DNA of 64,000 nucleotides from assembly GCA_036557705.1 (NCBI GenBank), contig DATBHB010000118.1:1-64000 (forward strand). The letters run 5' to 3'. The DNA comes from VAZQ01 sp036557705 (GTDB taxonomy: Bacteria > Pseudomonadota > Alphaproteobacteria > Rhizobiales > Xanthobacteraceae). A program made the translations under genes and the position numbers. The notes under the pieces are model-generated. The model did not search any database. It saw nothing but the letters and a program-made list of their open reading frames with translations, and was not told the DNA's origin. Below, in pieces: positions 1-7,878 of this stretch (the stretch's first letter is position 1; every line of letters begins with the position of its first letter).

Positions 1-1
1 T

Positions 2-247
2 GCCGCCGAGCGCGAACTGCGCGGCATTGCACTTGGCCGCAAATCATGGCTGTTCGCCGGCTCCGATCAAGGCGGCGAGCGCGCCGCGATCATGTATACC
101 TTGATCCAGACCGCCAAGCTCAATGATGTCGATCCGCAGGCTTGGCTCGCCGACACGCTCAGGCGCATCAACGAGCACAATATCCAGAAGCTCGATGAGC
201 TTCTGCCCTGGAACTGGAAGGCGCTCCGCCTCAAGCTCGCAGCCTGA
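2..247 (+). mobile_element. IS66-family transposase, C-terminal end (partial)
   Basis: An open frame runs in from the left edge to TGA at 245-247 and gives 81 residues. It contains the hallmark C-terminal block of IS66 transposases: LGRKSWLFAGSDQGGERAA, then TLIQTAKLNDVDP and DELLPWNW. The catalytic DDE region would lie outside the window. Whether the element is intact cannot be judged. No right-hand terminal inverted repeat could be recognised in the next 120 bases, although IS66 elements normally end about 100 bases beyond this stop. Confidence 0.85.
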
Positions 248-373
248 GAACAGCAGGTCTGCTGGTCTGACCAAGCTTGATCCGCAGCCCCGCTGCTGGT
301 GTAAAACGAGGCAGCGACGGATCAATATTCCCGACGGCCGCGCTGTTCTGCTGGTTGAGTCAGAAAGCAAAGC

Positions 374-613
374 TCAGCTTACGCGTCGGTACGGAAAATT
401 CGGCTTGACCCGCCAGTTGATAAAACGTCCCTTGGATGGCGCGTCGAGAAAGTTTTGGAAGACATCCGGCGGGACATGCAGATAGTCGTAGGCATCTCCG
501 CGGATAAAGCGCACTCTGAACGTTTCCTCATCACGATCGTACCCGGCAGCGGCGATGCTGGACGAGCGCACAGCGCGTAACGGAATCTGCCGCGGAGATG
601 ACCGCAACGGCAT
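374..613 (-). CDS. KTSC domain protein
   Basis: A 79-residue protein matching the small KTSC fold (named for its likeness to a lysyl-tRNA synthetase C-terminal segment). The pattern visible is VRSSSIAAAGYD, then a short beta pair, YDYLHVPPDVF, and a terminal APSKGRFIN, the usual PSKG/GxFxN signature. The molecular role of KTSC proteins is not established; they occur in bacteria and phages, often beside small accessory genes. ATG at 611-613 is preceded by an excellent AGGAGG at 8-base spacing. It starts 32 bases after the stop of the HicA-like gene on the same strand, so the two may be co-transcribed. Confidence 0.8.
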   Translation of the reverse strand: MPLRSSPRQIPLRAVRSSSIAAAGYDRDEETFRVRFIRGDAYDYLHVPPDVFQNFLDAPSKGRFINWRVKPNFPYRRVS

Positions 614-645
614 TTAGCTGCCTCCTGCCCCCGCGCGGTATTGGC

Positions 646-864
646 CTACGCAACTGATATGGGTGTTAAGACAAGCGCGTCCAGGGCGTCCAACCGCCCC
701 AGCACACGCGCGGTCTTCACCGTACGGATACAGTCCTTCTTTGGGTGCGGTAAGATTACGGTACGGCGGGATTGCGGATGCTTAAATACATGATGCGAGC
801 CTGACACGCGCTCCAAGCGCCATCCCTCCCGTTCGAGGCGGCGCTTGATATCGCGACTGTTCAT
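646..864 (-). CDS. HicA-like mRNA interferase toxin, no HicB partner
   Basis: A 72-residue protein starting MNSRDIKRRLEREGW. It carries the HicA double-stranded-RNA-binding-fold core: GSHHVFKHP with the catalytic histidine, then TVILPHPKK. HicA toxins cut mRNA and are neutralised by HicB, normally encoded next door. Here no HicB-like frame is adjacent; the next gene downstream is the KTSC protein. The C-terminus also departs from the family: the usual GTVxxIxxQAG segment appears as IRTVKTARVLGRLDA with one residue fewer, followed by a short extra tail, so the gene may be decayed or divergent. Another ATG lies two codons upstream. HicA-like identity is good; activity is uncertain. Confidence 0.7.
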   Translation of the reverse strand: MNSRDIKRRLEREGWRLERVSGSHHVFKHPQSRRTVILPHPKKDCIRTVKTARVLGRLDALDALVLTPISVA

Positions 865-964
865 AAGCATAGGCTTATGGCACGGGAGAGCATCGTAGTT
901 TACTTCAATTGTATTCAAATCGACGCGGCGAGCTTAGCGGCGATTCAAAGGCTTTGTGTGAAAC

Positions 965-1636
965 ATGGCCCCAACAACAATGGGGCCAGGGATGCGACAC
1001 CAATTCAACGAACTCTTCCGCGCGGGCATAACAATCGCGCTTGCGACAGCAGCGTCTGCGCTCGTGGCGTCTGTGCTCGCGACCTCGGCGCGGGCATCTG
1101 ACGAGAAACTGCTGTTCATCGTGACCGGCGCGCCGGCGCGCACGCCGATCGGCTGGGTCGGCTTCTGCGCCGAACAAGCCGAGGAATGCGATGTAGCGCC
1201 GCTCGAAGCGCGCGATGTCGTGCTCACCCCCAAGGCCTGGAAGGACCTCGGGCGCGTCAACGACTGGGTCAACGAGCACATCAAGCCGCTCACCGATCTC
1301 GAACATTGGGGCGTGGTCGAACGCTGGAGCTATCCGGATGACGGTTACGGCGATTGCGAGGATTACGTGCTGCTCAAGCGCCGAATGCTGATGCAGGCCG
1401 GCTGGCCGAGGCAAGCGCTGCTGATCACCGTCGTCCGCGACAGCAAAGGCGAAGGCCACGCGGTGCTCACGGTCAAGACGGACCGCGGCGAGTTCATTCT
1501 CGACAACCAGGAGCGCGAAATCCTGCTTTGGTCGCACACGGATTATCACTTCGTGAAGCGCCAGTCGCAGACCGACCCAAACCTGTGGATTTCCCTCGGC
1601 GATCCGCGCCCGGCGCCCTCCATCACTTCACGCTGA
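965..1636 (+). CDS. BTLCP family transglutaminase-like cysteine protease
   Basis: A 223-residue exported protein of the bacterial transglutaminase-like cysteine proteinase family (Pfam PF06035; LapG is a relative). A signal peptide occupies about residues 18-45 and ends ATSARAS. The catalytic triad is visible: Cys131 in GDCEDYVLLK, His165 in GEGHAVL and Asp180 in FILDN. LapG-type members cleave large surface adhesins in the periplasm, but no LapA- or LapD-like gene is nearby, so the substrate is unknown. An alternative ATG at 992 has a slightly better upstream AGGG. The gene ends before a strong hairpin terminator at 1733-1770. Confidence 0.88.
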   Translation: MAPTTMGPGMRHQFNELFRAGITIALATAASALVASVLATSARASDEKLLFIVTGAPARTPIGWVGFCAEQAEECDVAPLEARDVVLTPKAWKDLGRVNDWVNEHIKPLTDLEHWGVVERWSYPDDGYGDCEDYVLLKRRMLMQAGWPRQALLITVVRDSKGEGHAVLTVKTDRGEFILDNQEREILLWSHTDYHFVKRQSQTDPNLWISLGDPRPAPSITSR

Positions 1637-1732
1637 GCAAAACATTACTGCGCGCTGAGCAAAAGCGCGTGTGAGGAACAACGCGAAGCCGGTCACCTCC
1701 CCACCCTCCCCGTCCCCAGATCGGCTTTGCGC

Positions 1733-1770
1733 GCGGCCGCCTCTCCCCCGGAGGCGGCCGCATCTTTTTG
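1733..1770. terminator. Rho-independent terminator between convergent genes
   Basis: A perfect 10-bp GC-rich stem (GCGGCCGCCT at 1733-1742 with AGGCGGCCGC at 1752-1761) is followed by ATCTTTTTG. The T-run serves the plus-strand BTLCP gene. The minus-strand gene begins its stop at 1774, so the hairpin could also act for it. Confidence 0.8.
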
Positions 1771-1773
1771 CGA

Positions 1774-2298
1774 TCAACCGATCCGCCGCAGCGTTTTCGC
1801 GTAGAGCTGCCAGCGCCGCACGTAGATGTCGGCTGCCTCTGCGATCATCTGCGCGGCCTTGTCATCAAGCGAACGCAGCACGCGCGCGGGCGCGCCAACG
1901 ATCAGCGAGCGGTCCGGAAATTCCTTTCCCTCGGTGATTAGGGCGCCGGCACCCACCAGGCAGTTCTTGCCGATTGTTGCGCCGTTGAGGAGGATCGCAC
2001 CCATGCCGATGAGGCTGTTGTCAGCGATTCTTGCGCCATGCAGGACGACGTTGTGGCCAATGACGCAATCGGCGCCGATCACAATCGGAAAACCAGGATC
2101 GGTGTGCAGCGTCGCATTATCCTGAATCTGACTGCGCTCGCCAAGCTCGATCCATTCGTTGTCGCCGCGGAGCACCGAACCGAACCAGACGCTGGCGTCA
2201 GCTTTCAGTCGCACGCGCCCGATCACAGCCGCCGTTTCGGCAACCCAACAGCGGCCCGCAAGCTCCGGCCGTTCGCCATCGAACTCGTAGATCGCCAT
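1774..2298 (-). CDS. Gamma-carbonic anhydrase family protein (left-handed beta-helix)
   Basis: 174 residues with the hexapeptide repeats of a left-handed beta-helix. The metal-binding histidines of the gamma-class carbonic anhydrase fold are present: His65 in NATLHTD, and His82 and His87 in GHNVVLHG. The conserved VLRGDN and QDN motifs also match. Family members are cytosolic zinc or iron trimers; some are active carbonic anhydrases, others (PaaY, YrdA, CaiE types) have thioesterase or unknown roles. The ATG at 2296-2298 is supported by GGAG six bases upstream. No operon partner is seen. Confidence 0.88.
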   Translation of the reverse strand: MAIYEFDGERPELAGRCWVAETAAVIGRVRLKADASVWFGSVLRGDNEWIELGERSQIQDNATLHTDPGFPIVIGADCVIGHNVVLHGARIADNSLIGMGAILLNGATIGKNCLVGAGALITEGKEFPDRSLIVGAPARVLRSLDDKAAQMIAEAADIYVRRWQLYAKTLRRIG

Positions 2299-2371
2299 CA
2301 GGACTCCATCGCTTGCGCCGCGGGACCTTGCCACGCGCGACGGCGAATGGCGAGGCATGACAGTGGACCGC

Positions 2372-2441
2372 GTGGGCAAAATCGCCCTCGACATCCGAGC
2401 GCATGGAAACGCTTGCCCGCGCGATTTTGCTCACCCTACGG
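2372..2441. repeat. Palindromic intergenic repeat, family A copy 1
   Basis: GTGGGCAAAATCGCC at the left end is answered by GCGATTTTGCTCACCCTACG at the right end, giving a long imperfect hairpin of about 70 bases. A second copy with near-identical ends lies at 3316-3387. This has the form of a short mobile palindrome (REP/RPE-like). Confidence 0.7.
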
Positions 2442-2497
2442 AATAGCTCCTCGGTGCTGTGCCATACTCCATGTGATTCGGTGAATAACGGGCGCGC

Positions 2498-3229
2498 ATG
2501 GTTCCCGTCGATTGGCATATGCTGCACCGGCGGCTCCAGCAGGTTTGGCCGCAGGGCAGCGCGCTGGCGCTGCCCGTTGCGCTGCTGATCGTGCTCGCGT
2601 TTGGTTCCTGCGGATTCATCGCTTACGCCCTTTGGCCCACCTGGCCTTCTGCCGAACTCGCCGCCGATGTCCCCGCGCTGCCGATCACCGTCGCGGGCAC
2701 TCCCTTCAACATTCCGCCCGCTGCCATTCGAGTTGCGGTACAGCGCCAGGCGGGAGCCCACGAGCGGGTCGATCTGGCTTTCCTGTGGCCTTCGCTCGAA
2801 CCGCCTGATCCCGTCTCAAGTCGGGCGATGGCCGCCAAGCCGCCGGCGGTTGGCATAGCGGGGCTCGAACGTGTCTTTGTGACGATCGCGGCGGCTGGGG
2901 ATACCCCTTCGCCGGACGAGCGGGTGCGGACTGTCTATCGACGCTACGCCACCAGGGCGCCCGTACCGGGGCCCGAAGGTCTCGCCGAGCTCGCTTTCCG
3001 CGACGGGACGCCCTATCAGGGCGAGGATCTGATCTACGACGCCGCAGCTCCCGCAAACTTTCTCGTGCGCTGCAGCCGAGCCGTCGGACCTACGCCAGGC
3101 ACCTGCCTGCTTACACGTCGAATTGGCGGAGCCGACCTCGTGGTGCGATTCCCGCGCGACTGGCTCGAAGACTGGCGCTTCGTCGCCGGCAATATCGAGC
3201 GGCTGATCGGCAGTCTCACCGGTGTGTAG
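2498..3229 (+). CDS. Hypothetical single-pass membrane protein
   Basis: 243 residues. One strong transmembrane segment lies near residues 23-47 (LALPVALLIVLAFGSCGFIAY), with a short cytoplasmic N-terminus and a periplasmic remainder. The periplasmic part contains two cysteines (VRCSRAV and GTCLLTRR) that could form a disulfide, and the C-terminus ends in an amphipathic segment FPRDWLEDWRFVAGNIERL. I do not recognise the family beyond resemblance to uncharacterised proteins of Hyphomicrobiales. It stands alone between two copies of palindromic repeat A. The ribosome-binding site is weak; ATG at 2519 is an alternative start. Confidence 0.7.
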   Translation: MVPVDWHMLHRRLQQVWPQGSALALPVALLIVLAFGSCGFIAYALWPTWPSAELAADVPALPITVAGTPFNIPPAAIRVAVQRQAGAHERVDLAFLWPSLEPPDPVSSRAMAAKPPAVGIAGLERVFVTIAAAGDTPSPDERVRTVYRRYATRAPVPGPEGLAELAFRDGTPYQGEDLIYDAAAPANFLVRCSRAVGPTPGTCLLTRRIGGADLVVRFPRDWLEDWRFVAGNIERLIGSLTGV

Positions 3230-3296
3230 GGTGGACAAAGGCGCGTTACGATAAGGAGAGACTGTGCATCTCTCTTGCGCGCCTTTGTCCACGCGG
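3227..3296. repeat. Palindromic repeat (GTGGACAAAGGCGCG type)
   Basis: GTGGACAAAGGCGCG just after the stop codon pairs with GCGCGCCTTTGTCCACGC about 40 bases later, forming a long hairpin directly next to repeat A copy 2. The leading GTAGGGTGG is the same word that ends family A in reverse complement (CCACCCTAC), so the two may be variants of one element. Confidence 0.6.
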
Positions 3297-3315
3297 TCGT
3301 GAATCGCAGAAGTCA

Positions 3316-3387
3316 ACCGCACGGGCAAAATCGCCTCGACCCCGTGCTAATCGAAACGCCTTGCAAGGCGATTTTGCCCACCCTACG
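3316..3387. repeat. Palindromic intergenic repeat, family A copy 2
   Basis: ACGGGCAAAATCGCC pairs with GGCGATTTTGCCCACCCTACG. The ends match the copy at 2372-2441 almost exactly while the central 30 bases differ. It lies in the 177-base gap between the convergent membrane-protein and DUF3126 genes. Confidence 0.7.
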
Positions 3388-3406
3388 AAAGCAGCAATTC
3401 CGTGGA

Positions 3407-3820
3407 CTATTCCACGTCCTCGAGATCGAGGGCCAGGATAGGCATTTCGAAATAGCAGGAGGTCGCTTCCTTCTCGTCGAAGAACAGCACGCCGATATAT
3501 TCCTGGCCAACGGATACTTCGGCCGAGTCGGTCTTACGCGGACGCACGGTCACACGGATGCGCTCGTCGTCGAATTTGCGCCGCAGATACGCTTCGAGCG
3601 TCTTGAGATTCCTGATGCTCGCTGCTTCTCCGAGCGTGATCTTTACCTCGAAATTATAGGAACGCTCTTCATCCTCGTCATCGACTCCAAGCTTGCCGAG
3701 CCGCTCTTCGCCGATGAAGACGTCGGCTGTTTTCGCGTTCTGGGGTACTACGCGGATACGCGCATTGCCGAACAGTTTTCGCAGATAGGCGCCAAGCTTC
3801 CTGACTTCCTGAACATCCAC
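3407..3820 (-). CDS. Duplicated DUF3126 family protein
   Basis: 137 residues. DUF3126 proteins are usually about 70 residues; this one is two copies in tandem. Copy 1 (residues 1-63) has LGAYLRKLFGNARIRVVP, DVFIGEE and DDEDEERSYNFEV. Copy 2 (about 64-137) has LEAYLRRKFDDERIRV, PRKTDSAEVSVGQEYIGVLF and ends LALDLEDVE. Function is unknown. The start is a GTG at 3818-3820 with AGGAG seven bases upstream. It begins 16 bases after cysE on the same strand; the cysE-DUF3126 order is also known from other Hyphomicrobiales, so an operon is likely. Both copies look intact. Confidence 0.8.
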   Translation of the reverse strand: MDVQEVRKLGAYLRKLFGNARIRVVPQNAKTADVFIGEERLGKLGVDDEDEERSYNFEVKITLGEAASIRNLKTLEAYLRRKFDDERIRVTVRPRKTDSAEVSVGQEYIGVLFFDEKEATSCYFEMPILALDLEDVE

Positions 3821-3836
3821 GGAGCGGCTCCTGCGC

Positions 3837-4661
3837 TCAGACTTCCAACTGCGGAAACATCTGGTCCATGCTCCGTGAAGGTTCGGGGCAGCCCGCCGTT
3901 CCAATCACCTTCGCAGGCACGCCTGCAACCGTGGTGTTGTGCGGCACCGGCTTGACCACGACCGAGCCCGCCGCAATGCGTGCGCAATGACCGATTTCGA
4001 TGGCTCCGATGATTTTCGCGCCCGCGCCGATCATCACGCCGCGGCGGATCTTGGGATGGCGGTCGCCGTGGTCCTTGCCGGTACCGCCCAGCGTCACATC
4101 GTGCAGGATCGAGACGTCGTCCTCGACCACCGCGGTTTCGCCGACGACGAGTCCGGTCGCATGGTCGAGAAAGATGCCGCGCCCGATCGCTGCGGCCGGG
4201 TGAATATCGGTCTGAAACACTGCCGAAGAGCGGCTCTGGAGATAGTAGGCAAAGTCCTTGCGGCCCTTGCGCCATAACCAGTGCGCCAGGCGATGCGTCT
4301 CTATCGCATGCAAGCCCTTGAAATAGAGCACCGGTTCGATGAACCGATCTGTCGCTGGATCGCGATCGAAGGTCGCAACGATATCGGCACGAAACGCAAT
4401 GCCGATCGCAGGCTCCGCCCCCAAGGCATCCGCGTAGGCTTGCCGGATCAATTCGGCCGAGACTTCCGGACGGTCGAGCCGCTCGCTGATGCGGTGGACA
4501 ACGGCCGCTTCCAGCCTGTCGTGGTGGAGGATGGTCGAATAGATGAATGTCGCCAGTTCCGGCTCGCGCCGCACCACTTCTTCAGCCTCTTGCCGGATGC
4601 GCGCCCAGACTGGATCGACTTTCTCAAGGGCGCTTGCAGCCTGCGTCTGCTGCCGAGCCAT
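3837..4661 (-). CDS. cysE: Serine O-acetyltransferase
   Basis: 274 residues. It transfers acetyl from acetyl-CoA to L-serine, giving O-acetylserine, the first step of cysteine synthesis; cytosolic hexamer. The N-terminal helical SATase domain covers about residues 10-145 and the left-handed beta-helix about 146-250. Diagnostic motifs are TDIHPAAAIG, LDHATGLVVGETAVV (catalytic Asp-His pair at 166-167) and LHDVTLGGTGKDHGDRHPKI. The C-terminal tail ends MFPQLEV; in homologues the tail ends in Ile/Val and mediates cysteine feedback and docking with CysK. It is upstream of the DUF3126 gene. Confidence 0.95.
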   Translation of the reverse strand: MARQQTQAASALEKVDPVWARIRQEAEEVVRREPELATFIYSTILHHDRLEAAVVHRISERLDRPEVSAELIRQAYADALGAEPAIGIAFRADIVATFDRDPATDRFIEPVLYFKGLHAIETHRLAHWLWRKGRKDFAYYLQSRSSAVFQTDIHPAAAIGRGIFLDHATGLVVGETAVVEDDVSILHDVTLGGTGKDHGDRHPKIRRGVMIGAGAKIIGAIEIGHCARIAAGSVVVKPVPHNTTVAGVPAKVIGTAGCPEPSRSMDQMFPQLEV

Positions 4662-4773
4662 GATAACTCTCCTGGACCACCAATCCCGCCGTCCTGGCGG
4701 CGGCCACAGAGCATATGCGGCCCCAGAGGATATAGAGGCAAATCGTTACCTGACCAACCGCCCCCGGATACGC

Positions 4774-5526
4774 TCACCCGCGGCGGGCCAGGAACGAGAG
4801 TACGCCGGCTTTGAACACCCGATCACCCACCGAGAGCATGTGGTCGCGGCCTGGAATCTCAAGCGGCTCGCCGGCCGGCAACATTGCCGCAAGCGCCTGG
4901 GCCGAACCCGCGATTACGTCCTTCGATCCCACCGCCACCAAGGCCGGCATACGGATTGATTCGACCTCCTCGCGGGTGAGCGCCTGCCGCGATCCGCGAA
5001 AGCAGGCAGCGAGCGCAGTAAGGTCGGATCCGGTCTGTTCGGCAAAGATACGGAAGGGTCGTCCAACCTGATCGCGCACATCGGCGAGTGAAGGCGCTTC
5101 GAGCGCCTCCGCAATAACACCCGGGAGTGCCTCCCCTTCCACCAGCCGGCTACCGAGGCCGCCAAAAATAATGCTGCGCACCCGCTGCGGATGGGCAAGC
5201 GCGAGATACGCGGCGACGCGAGCTCCCATGGAGTAGCCCATGATATCCGCGCTTGTAAGCGCGAGGTGATCGAGGAGCGCGCGTACGTCCTCGGCCATGA
5301 TCGCGCTGTGATAGGCGGTCGGATCGTGGAGTTTGCTTGACGCGCCATGGCCGCGCAGATCAAGCGCAACCGCGCGCCGTCGGGCTGCGGTGAGCGTCGT
5401 GATCCAGCCCGGATGGACCCAGTTCACAGCGGCGTTCGACGCGAACCCGTGAATGAGCACGACCGGATCGCCCGCGCCCTGGTCCAGAAACGCGATCTCG
5501 ATACCGTCGTGACGGAAATTCTTCAT
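4774..5526 (-). CDS. Alpha/beta hydrolase
   Basis: 250 residues with a complete alpha/beta-hydrolase fold. The oxyanion segment is VVLIHGFAS, the nucleophile elbow is GYSMG (Ser99), the acid is in VGSKDVI and the histidine is in GRDHML. DLRGHG after strand 4 is typical of haloperoxidase/esterase-like members. No lid insertion or signal peptide is seen, so it is probably a cytosolic esterase or C-C hydrolase of unknown substrate. ATG at 5524-5526 was preferred over upstream in-frame starts because those lie in the palindromic repeat at 5537-5608; there is no clear ribosome-binding site. Confidence 0.82.
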   Translation of the reverse strand: MKNFRHDGIEIAFLDQGAGDPVVLIHGFASNAAVNWVHPGWITTLTAARRRAVALDLRGHGASSKLHDPTAYHSAIMAEDVRALLDHLALTSADIMGYSMGARVAAYLALAHPQRVRSIIFGGLGSRLVEGEALPGVIAEALEAPSLADVRDQVGRPFRIFAEQTGSDLTALAACFRGSRQALTREEVESIRMPALVAVGSKDVIAGSAQALAAMLPAGEPLEIPGRDHMLSVGDRVFKAGVLSFLARRG

Positions 5527-5536
5527 CAGCAGGGTC

Positions 5537-5608
5537 GTAGGGCGGGTTGGCGTCGCCTGTTCAACGCTGATCCTTTCGCTCCTCGCGATAGGGCGGCGCG
5601 CAACCCGC
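5537..5608. repeat. Palindromic repeat (GTAGGGCGGGTT type)
   Basis: GTAGGGCGGGTTGGCG at the left and GGCGCGCAACCCGCC at the right form inverted ends. A related right-hand end, GCCTAACCCGCCCTTACGGCGG, recurs at about 5680-5703, so two elements or one composite element of about 165 bases may lie here. The second one overlaps the 3' end of the next gene. Confidence 0.55.
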
Positions 5609-5629
5609 CGTGCTCGCTCGGTTCCGGGG

Positions 5630-6754
5630 TTACGGCGCGCAGCCGCGCGCGTAGCGTGTGGCAAGGATATTGCGTGGCGCGCCTAACCCGCCCTTACGGC
5701 GGCGGAGATAAGATTCGGTGAGACGCTCGGCCGTCCGCTTGCACGCGGCGAAGAATCCGAGGATCGTCAACACCGCCGAAGTGAGCCACGCGAACAGGCT
5801 CACAGCGCTCGTGCCGAGGAAAAGCGCACTCCGCCCGAGGATTTTAATGATAGCACGGGTTCGATTGCCGCTTGCTTCGGCCAGCCGGGCGAGCCGGCTC
5901 AAATCGCGAGGACCTTCAGCAATCTTGAGCCCATCCATTGCCGCTTGCGTGCCGGCCTTCGCCTGTACCGTGCCGACATCACCAGCGGCGCGAAACAGCT
6001 CCTCGGCCTTCTCAACTTTGATCGTTTCGCGCGCGGCGCGAACGGCCATGACGGGTCGGATCAAGGAGTTTCCGCCGAAGACATTTCTCATCGCGGTCCA
6101 ATCGACGACCTCGGACACCGAACGGCCGAGCCATTCGCCCATTCGCGCCGTCATCGATCCGGTCCGCCGCGCCGCCTTCGCCATGGTGAGCCCGAGGCGA
6201 GCCGGAGCACCCGCCCCGAGCGACGCATAGGTGCCCGCCGTAATCGCGATACCAACGCCGGCGAGACCGAGGATCAACTTGTCGGCCGGCTCGCCGCGGG
6301 CGAGCCGCACCCCCTCGCGTACCGCATCGCGAATGTCGCCGAACACGAAGGCATCGCCCAACGCCGTGCCGGCAAAGGAGGCGAGGTCGTCGGGCTCACC
6401 GGTGATCAGGCCCCGCGCGAAGCCTTTGCTCGCGCGAGCCGCCGCGGCCGACCGCGAATTCGCGGCCTCGACGCGCATGTTGAGACCGGGATCAACCGCA
6501 ATGCCGCGGTCATGCGCAAGCCCGACAAAGCTGTTTGCGAGATCGATGTCGGAAACGGCCAGCGCTGCCTCGATTTCCCGCGATGCAGCCGCAGCATCGA
6601 AGGCGCCGGCAAGCCTCACATCCGCAAGACGGGCCGGATCGTCCTGTGCATAAAGGAGCGCCTGCGCGTTCATGCCATGCGGCACGACCACAAACGCCGC
6701 AATCAGGCAGGCACAAGCCAAGCCGAGTGGTACCGCAATTCGGACAAGGTCCAT
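5630..6754 (-). CDS. Hypothetical membrane protein with C-terminus in a repeat
   Basis: 374 residues. A signal-anchor lies at 1-27 (VPLGLACACLIAAFVVVP). Further hydrophobic segments are near residue 165 (LILGLAGVGIAITAGTY) and 313-340 (SALFLGTSAVSLFAWLTSAVLTILGFFAA). The middle is an alanine- and arginine-rich helical region. I do not recognise a functional domain; similar uncharacterised proteins occur in Bradyrhizobium relatives. The last ~25 residues (RRRKGGLGAPRN onward) are encoded by the palindromic repeat around 5630-5705, so the original stop has probably been replaced. It is divergent from the ModA-like gene across a 183-base gap. Confidence 0.7.
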   Translation of the reverse strand: MDLVRIAVPLGLACACLIAAFVVVPHGMNAQALLYAQDDPARLADVRLAGAFDAAAASREIEAALAVSDIDLANSFVGLAHDRGIAVDPGLNMRVEAANSRSAAAARASKGFARGLITGEPDDLASFAGTALGDAFVFGDIRDAVREGVRLARGEPADKLILGLAGVGIAITAGTYASLGAGAPARLGLTMAKAARRTGSMTARMGEWLGRSVSEVVDWTAMRNVFGGNSLIRPVMAVRAARETIKVEKAEELFRAAGDVGTVQAKAGTQAAMDGLKIAEGPRDLSRLARLAEASGNRTRAIIKILGRSALFLGTSAVSLFAWLTSAVLTILGFFAACKRTAERLTESYLRRRKGGLGAPRNILATRYARGCAP

Positions 6755-6937
6755 TGATCCCTGCTCTGTGGCGCTGTCGCGCTCTCCGCTACCCGCGTCA
6801 AGTAACAGCGGAGTCGAGGGCCGGCAAGATGCCCGCCGAGTGCACCGAACAGCCGGCAGACATTTAATGATCGCTGTGCGGGTTGTGTTTTGTACCGGAA
6901 TGTTGATTAATTCAGGAACAAAGCAAGGGACGCTAAG

Positions 6938-7699
6938 ATGAGATTGTCAATTGCTTCGCTTCCAGCCGCTTGCGCGGGTCTTATTCTCGCCACGCAAGTG
7001 GTCGGTGCGCAGGCCGCCGAGGTGAGGCTCTTAAGCTCGAATGCGCTCAAGAGCGCTGTGCAGGAAGTGAAGCCGCAATTCGAGTCCTCGACCGAGCACA
7101 GGATCGCCGGCACATTCGCGGCCGCCGCCACCCTCAAGGCACAGATCGAGAAAGGAGAGAATTTCGATGTGGCTATTCTAACCGCACCGCTTGTCGATGA
7201 CCTGATCAGGCAGGGCAGGCTCGCCGCAGGAAGCCGCGCGCTCCTTGCGCGCTCGGCCGCCGGCGTAGCAATCCATCGCGGTGCTCCCAAGCCAGACATC
7301 AGCACCGTCGAAGCGTTCAAGGCCGCGCTCCGCAATGCGCAATCCATCGGTTATGTCGAGCAAGGCCAGACCGGAATTTACCTCAAGGAACTGTTGGCGC
7401 GGCTTGGCCTCGCGGACGAACTCAAGTCCAGGCTCAAGGCCGTTTCCACCGGTGCGGGCGAGGCAGTCGCCAAGGGCGAGGTGGAATTGGGGCTGACCCA
7501 GATCAGCGAAATCCTGCCCTACCCGCAGGCCGAACTGGCCGGGCCATTTCCAGCCGAAATCCAGATGTATACTGACTTCGCCGCCGCTATCTCGACCGCC
7601 GCCCTGCAGGCCGAAGCCGCAAAGGCGCTCATCAAGTTTATGACCGGCCCGGCCGCATTGCCGGTGTATAAAGCCAAAGGACTCGATCCGGCGAGATGA
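6938..7699 (+). CDS. ModA-like periplasmic substrate-binding protein
   Basis: 253 residues with a Sec signal peptide cut near VVGAQA|AEV. The type II periplasmic-binding fold of the molybdate-binding ModA/SBP_bac_11 kind is suggested by AAATLKAQIEKGENFDVAIL, the central GQTGIYLKELLARLG and the C-terminal KALIKFMTGPAALPVYKAKG. No ModB or ModC transporter genes adjoin it, so it is an orphan binding protein; in this subfamily the ligand is often not molybdate. ATG at 6938 follows AAGGGA at good spacing. Confidence 0.82.
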   Translation: MRLSIASLPAACAGLILATQVVGAQAAEVRLLSSNALKSAVQEVKPQFESSTEHRIAGTFAAAATLKAQIEKGENFDVAILTAPLVDDLIRQGRLAAGSRALLARSAAGVAIHRGAPKPDISTVEAFKAALRNAQSIGYVEQGQTGIYLKELLARLGLADELKSRLKAVSTGAGEAVAKGEVELGLTQISEILPYPQAELAGPFPAEIQMYTDFAAAISTAALQAEAAKALIKFMTGPAALPVYKAKGLDPAR

Positions 7700-7878
7700 A
7701 TTTGCCTGCTTCCATGAGGGCGGATCAGAGGCCGTGCTGATACTTCGAGCGTGAGCTACACGCGGCGAAAGATCAGAATCTTACGGAAATTCCTGCAAGC
7801 GACACGTTGAAAAGCGCGCACCAACCCAATATCAATTCAAGGGAAGGGAAAAACTATCAGGACAGCAGCGAGAGTAGC

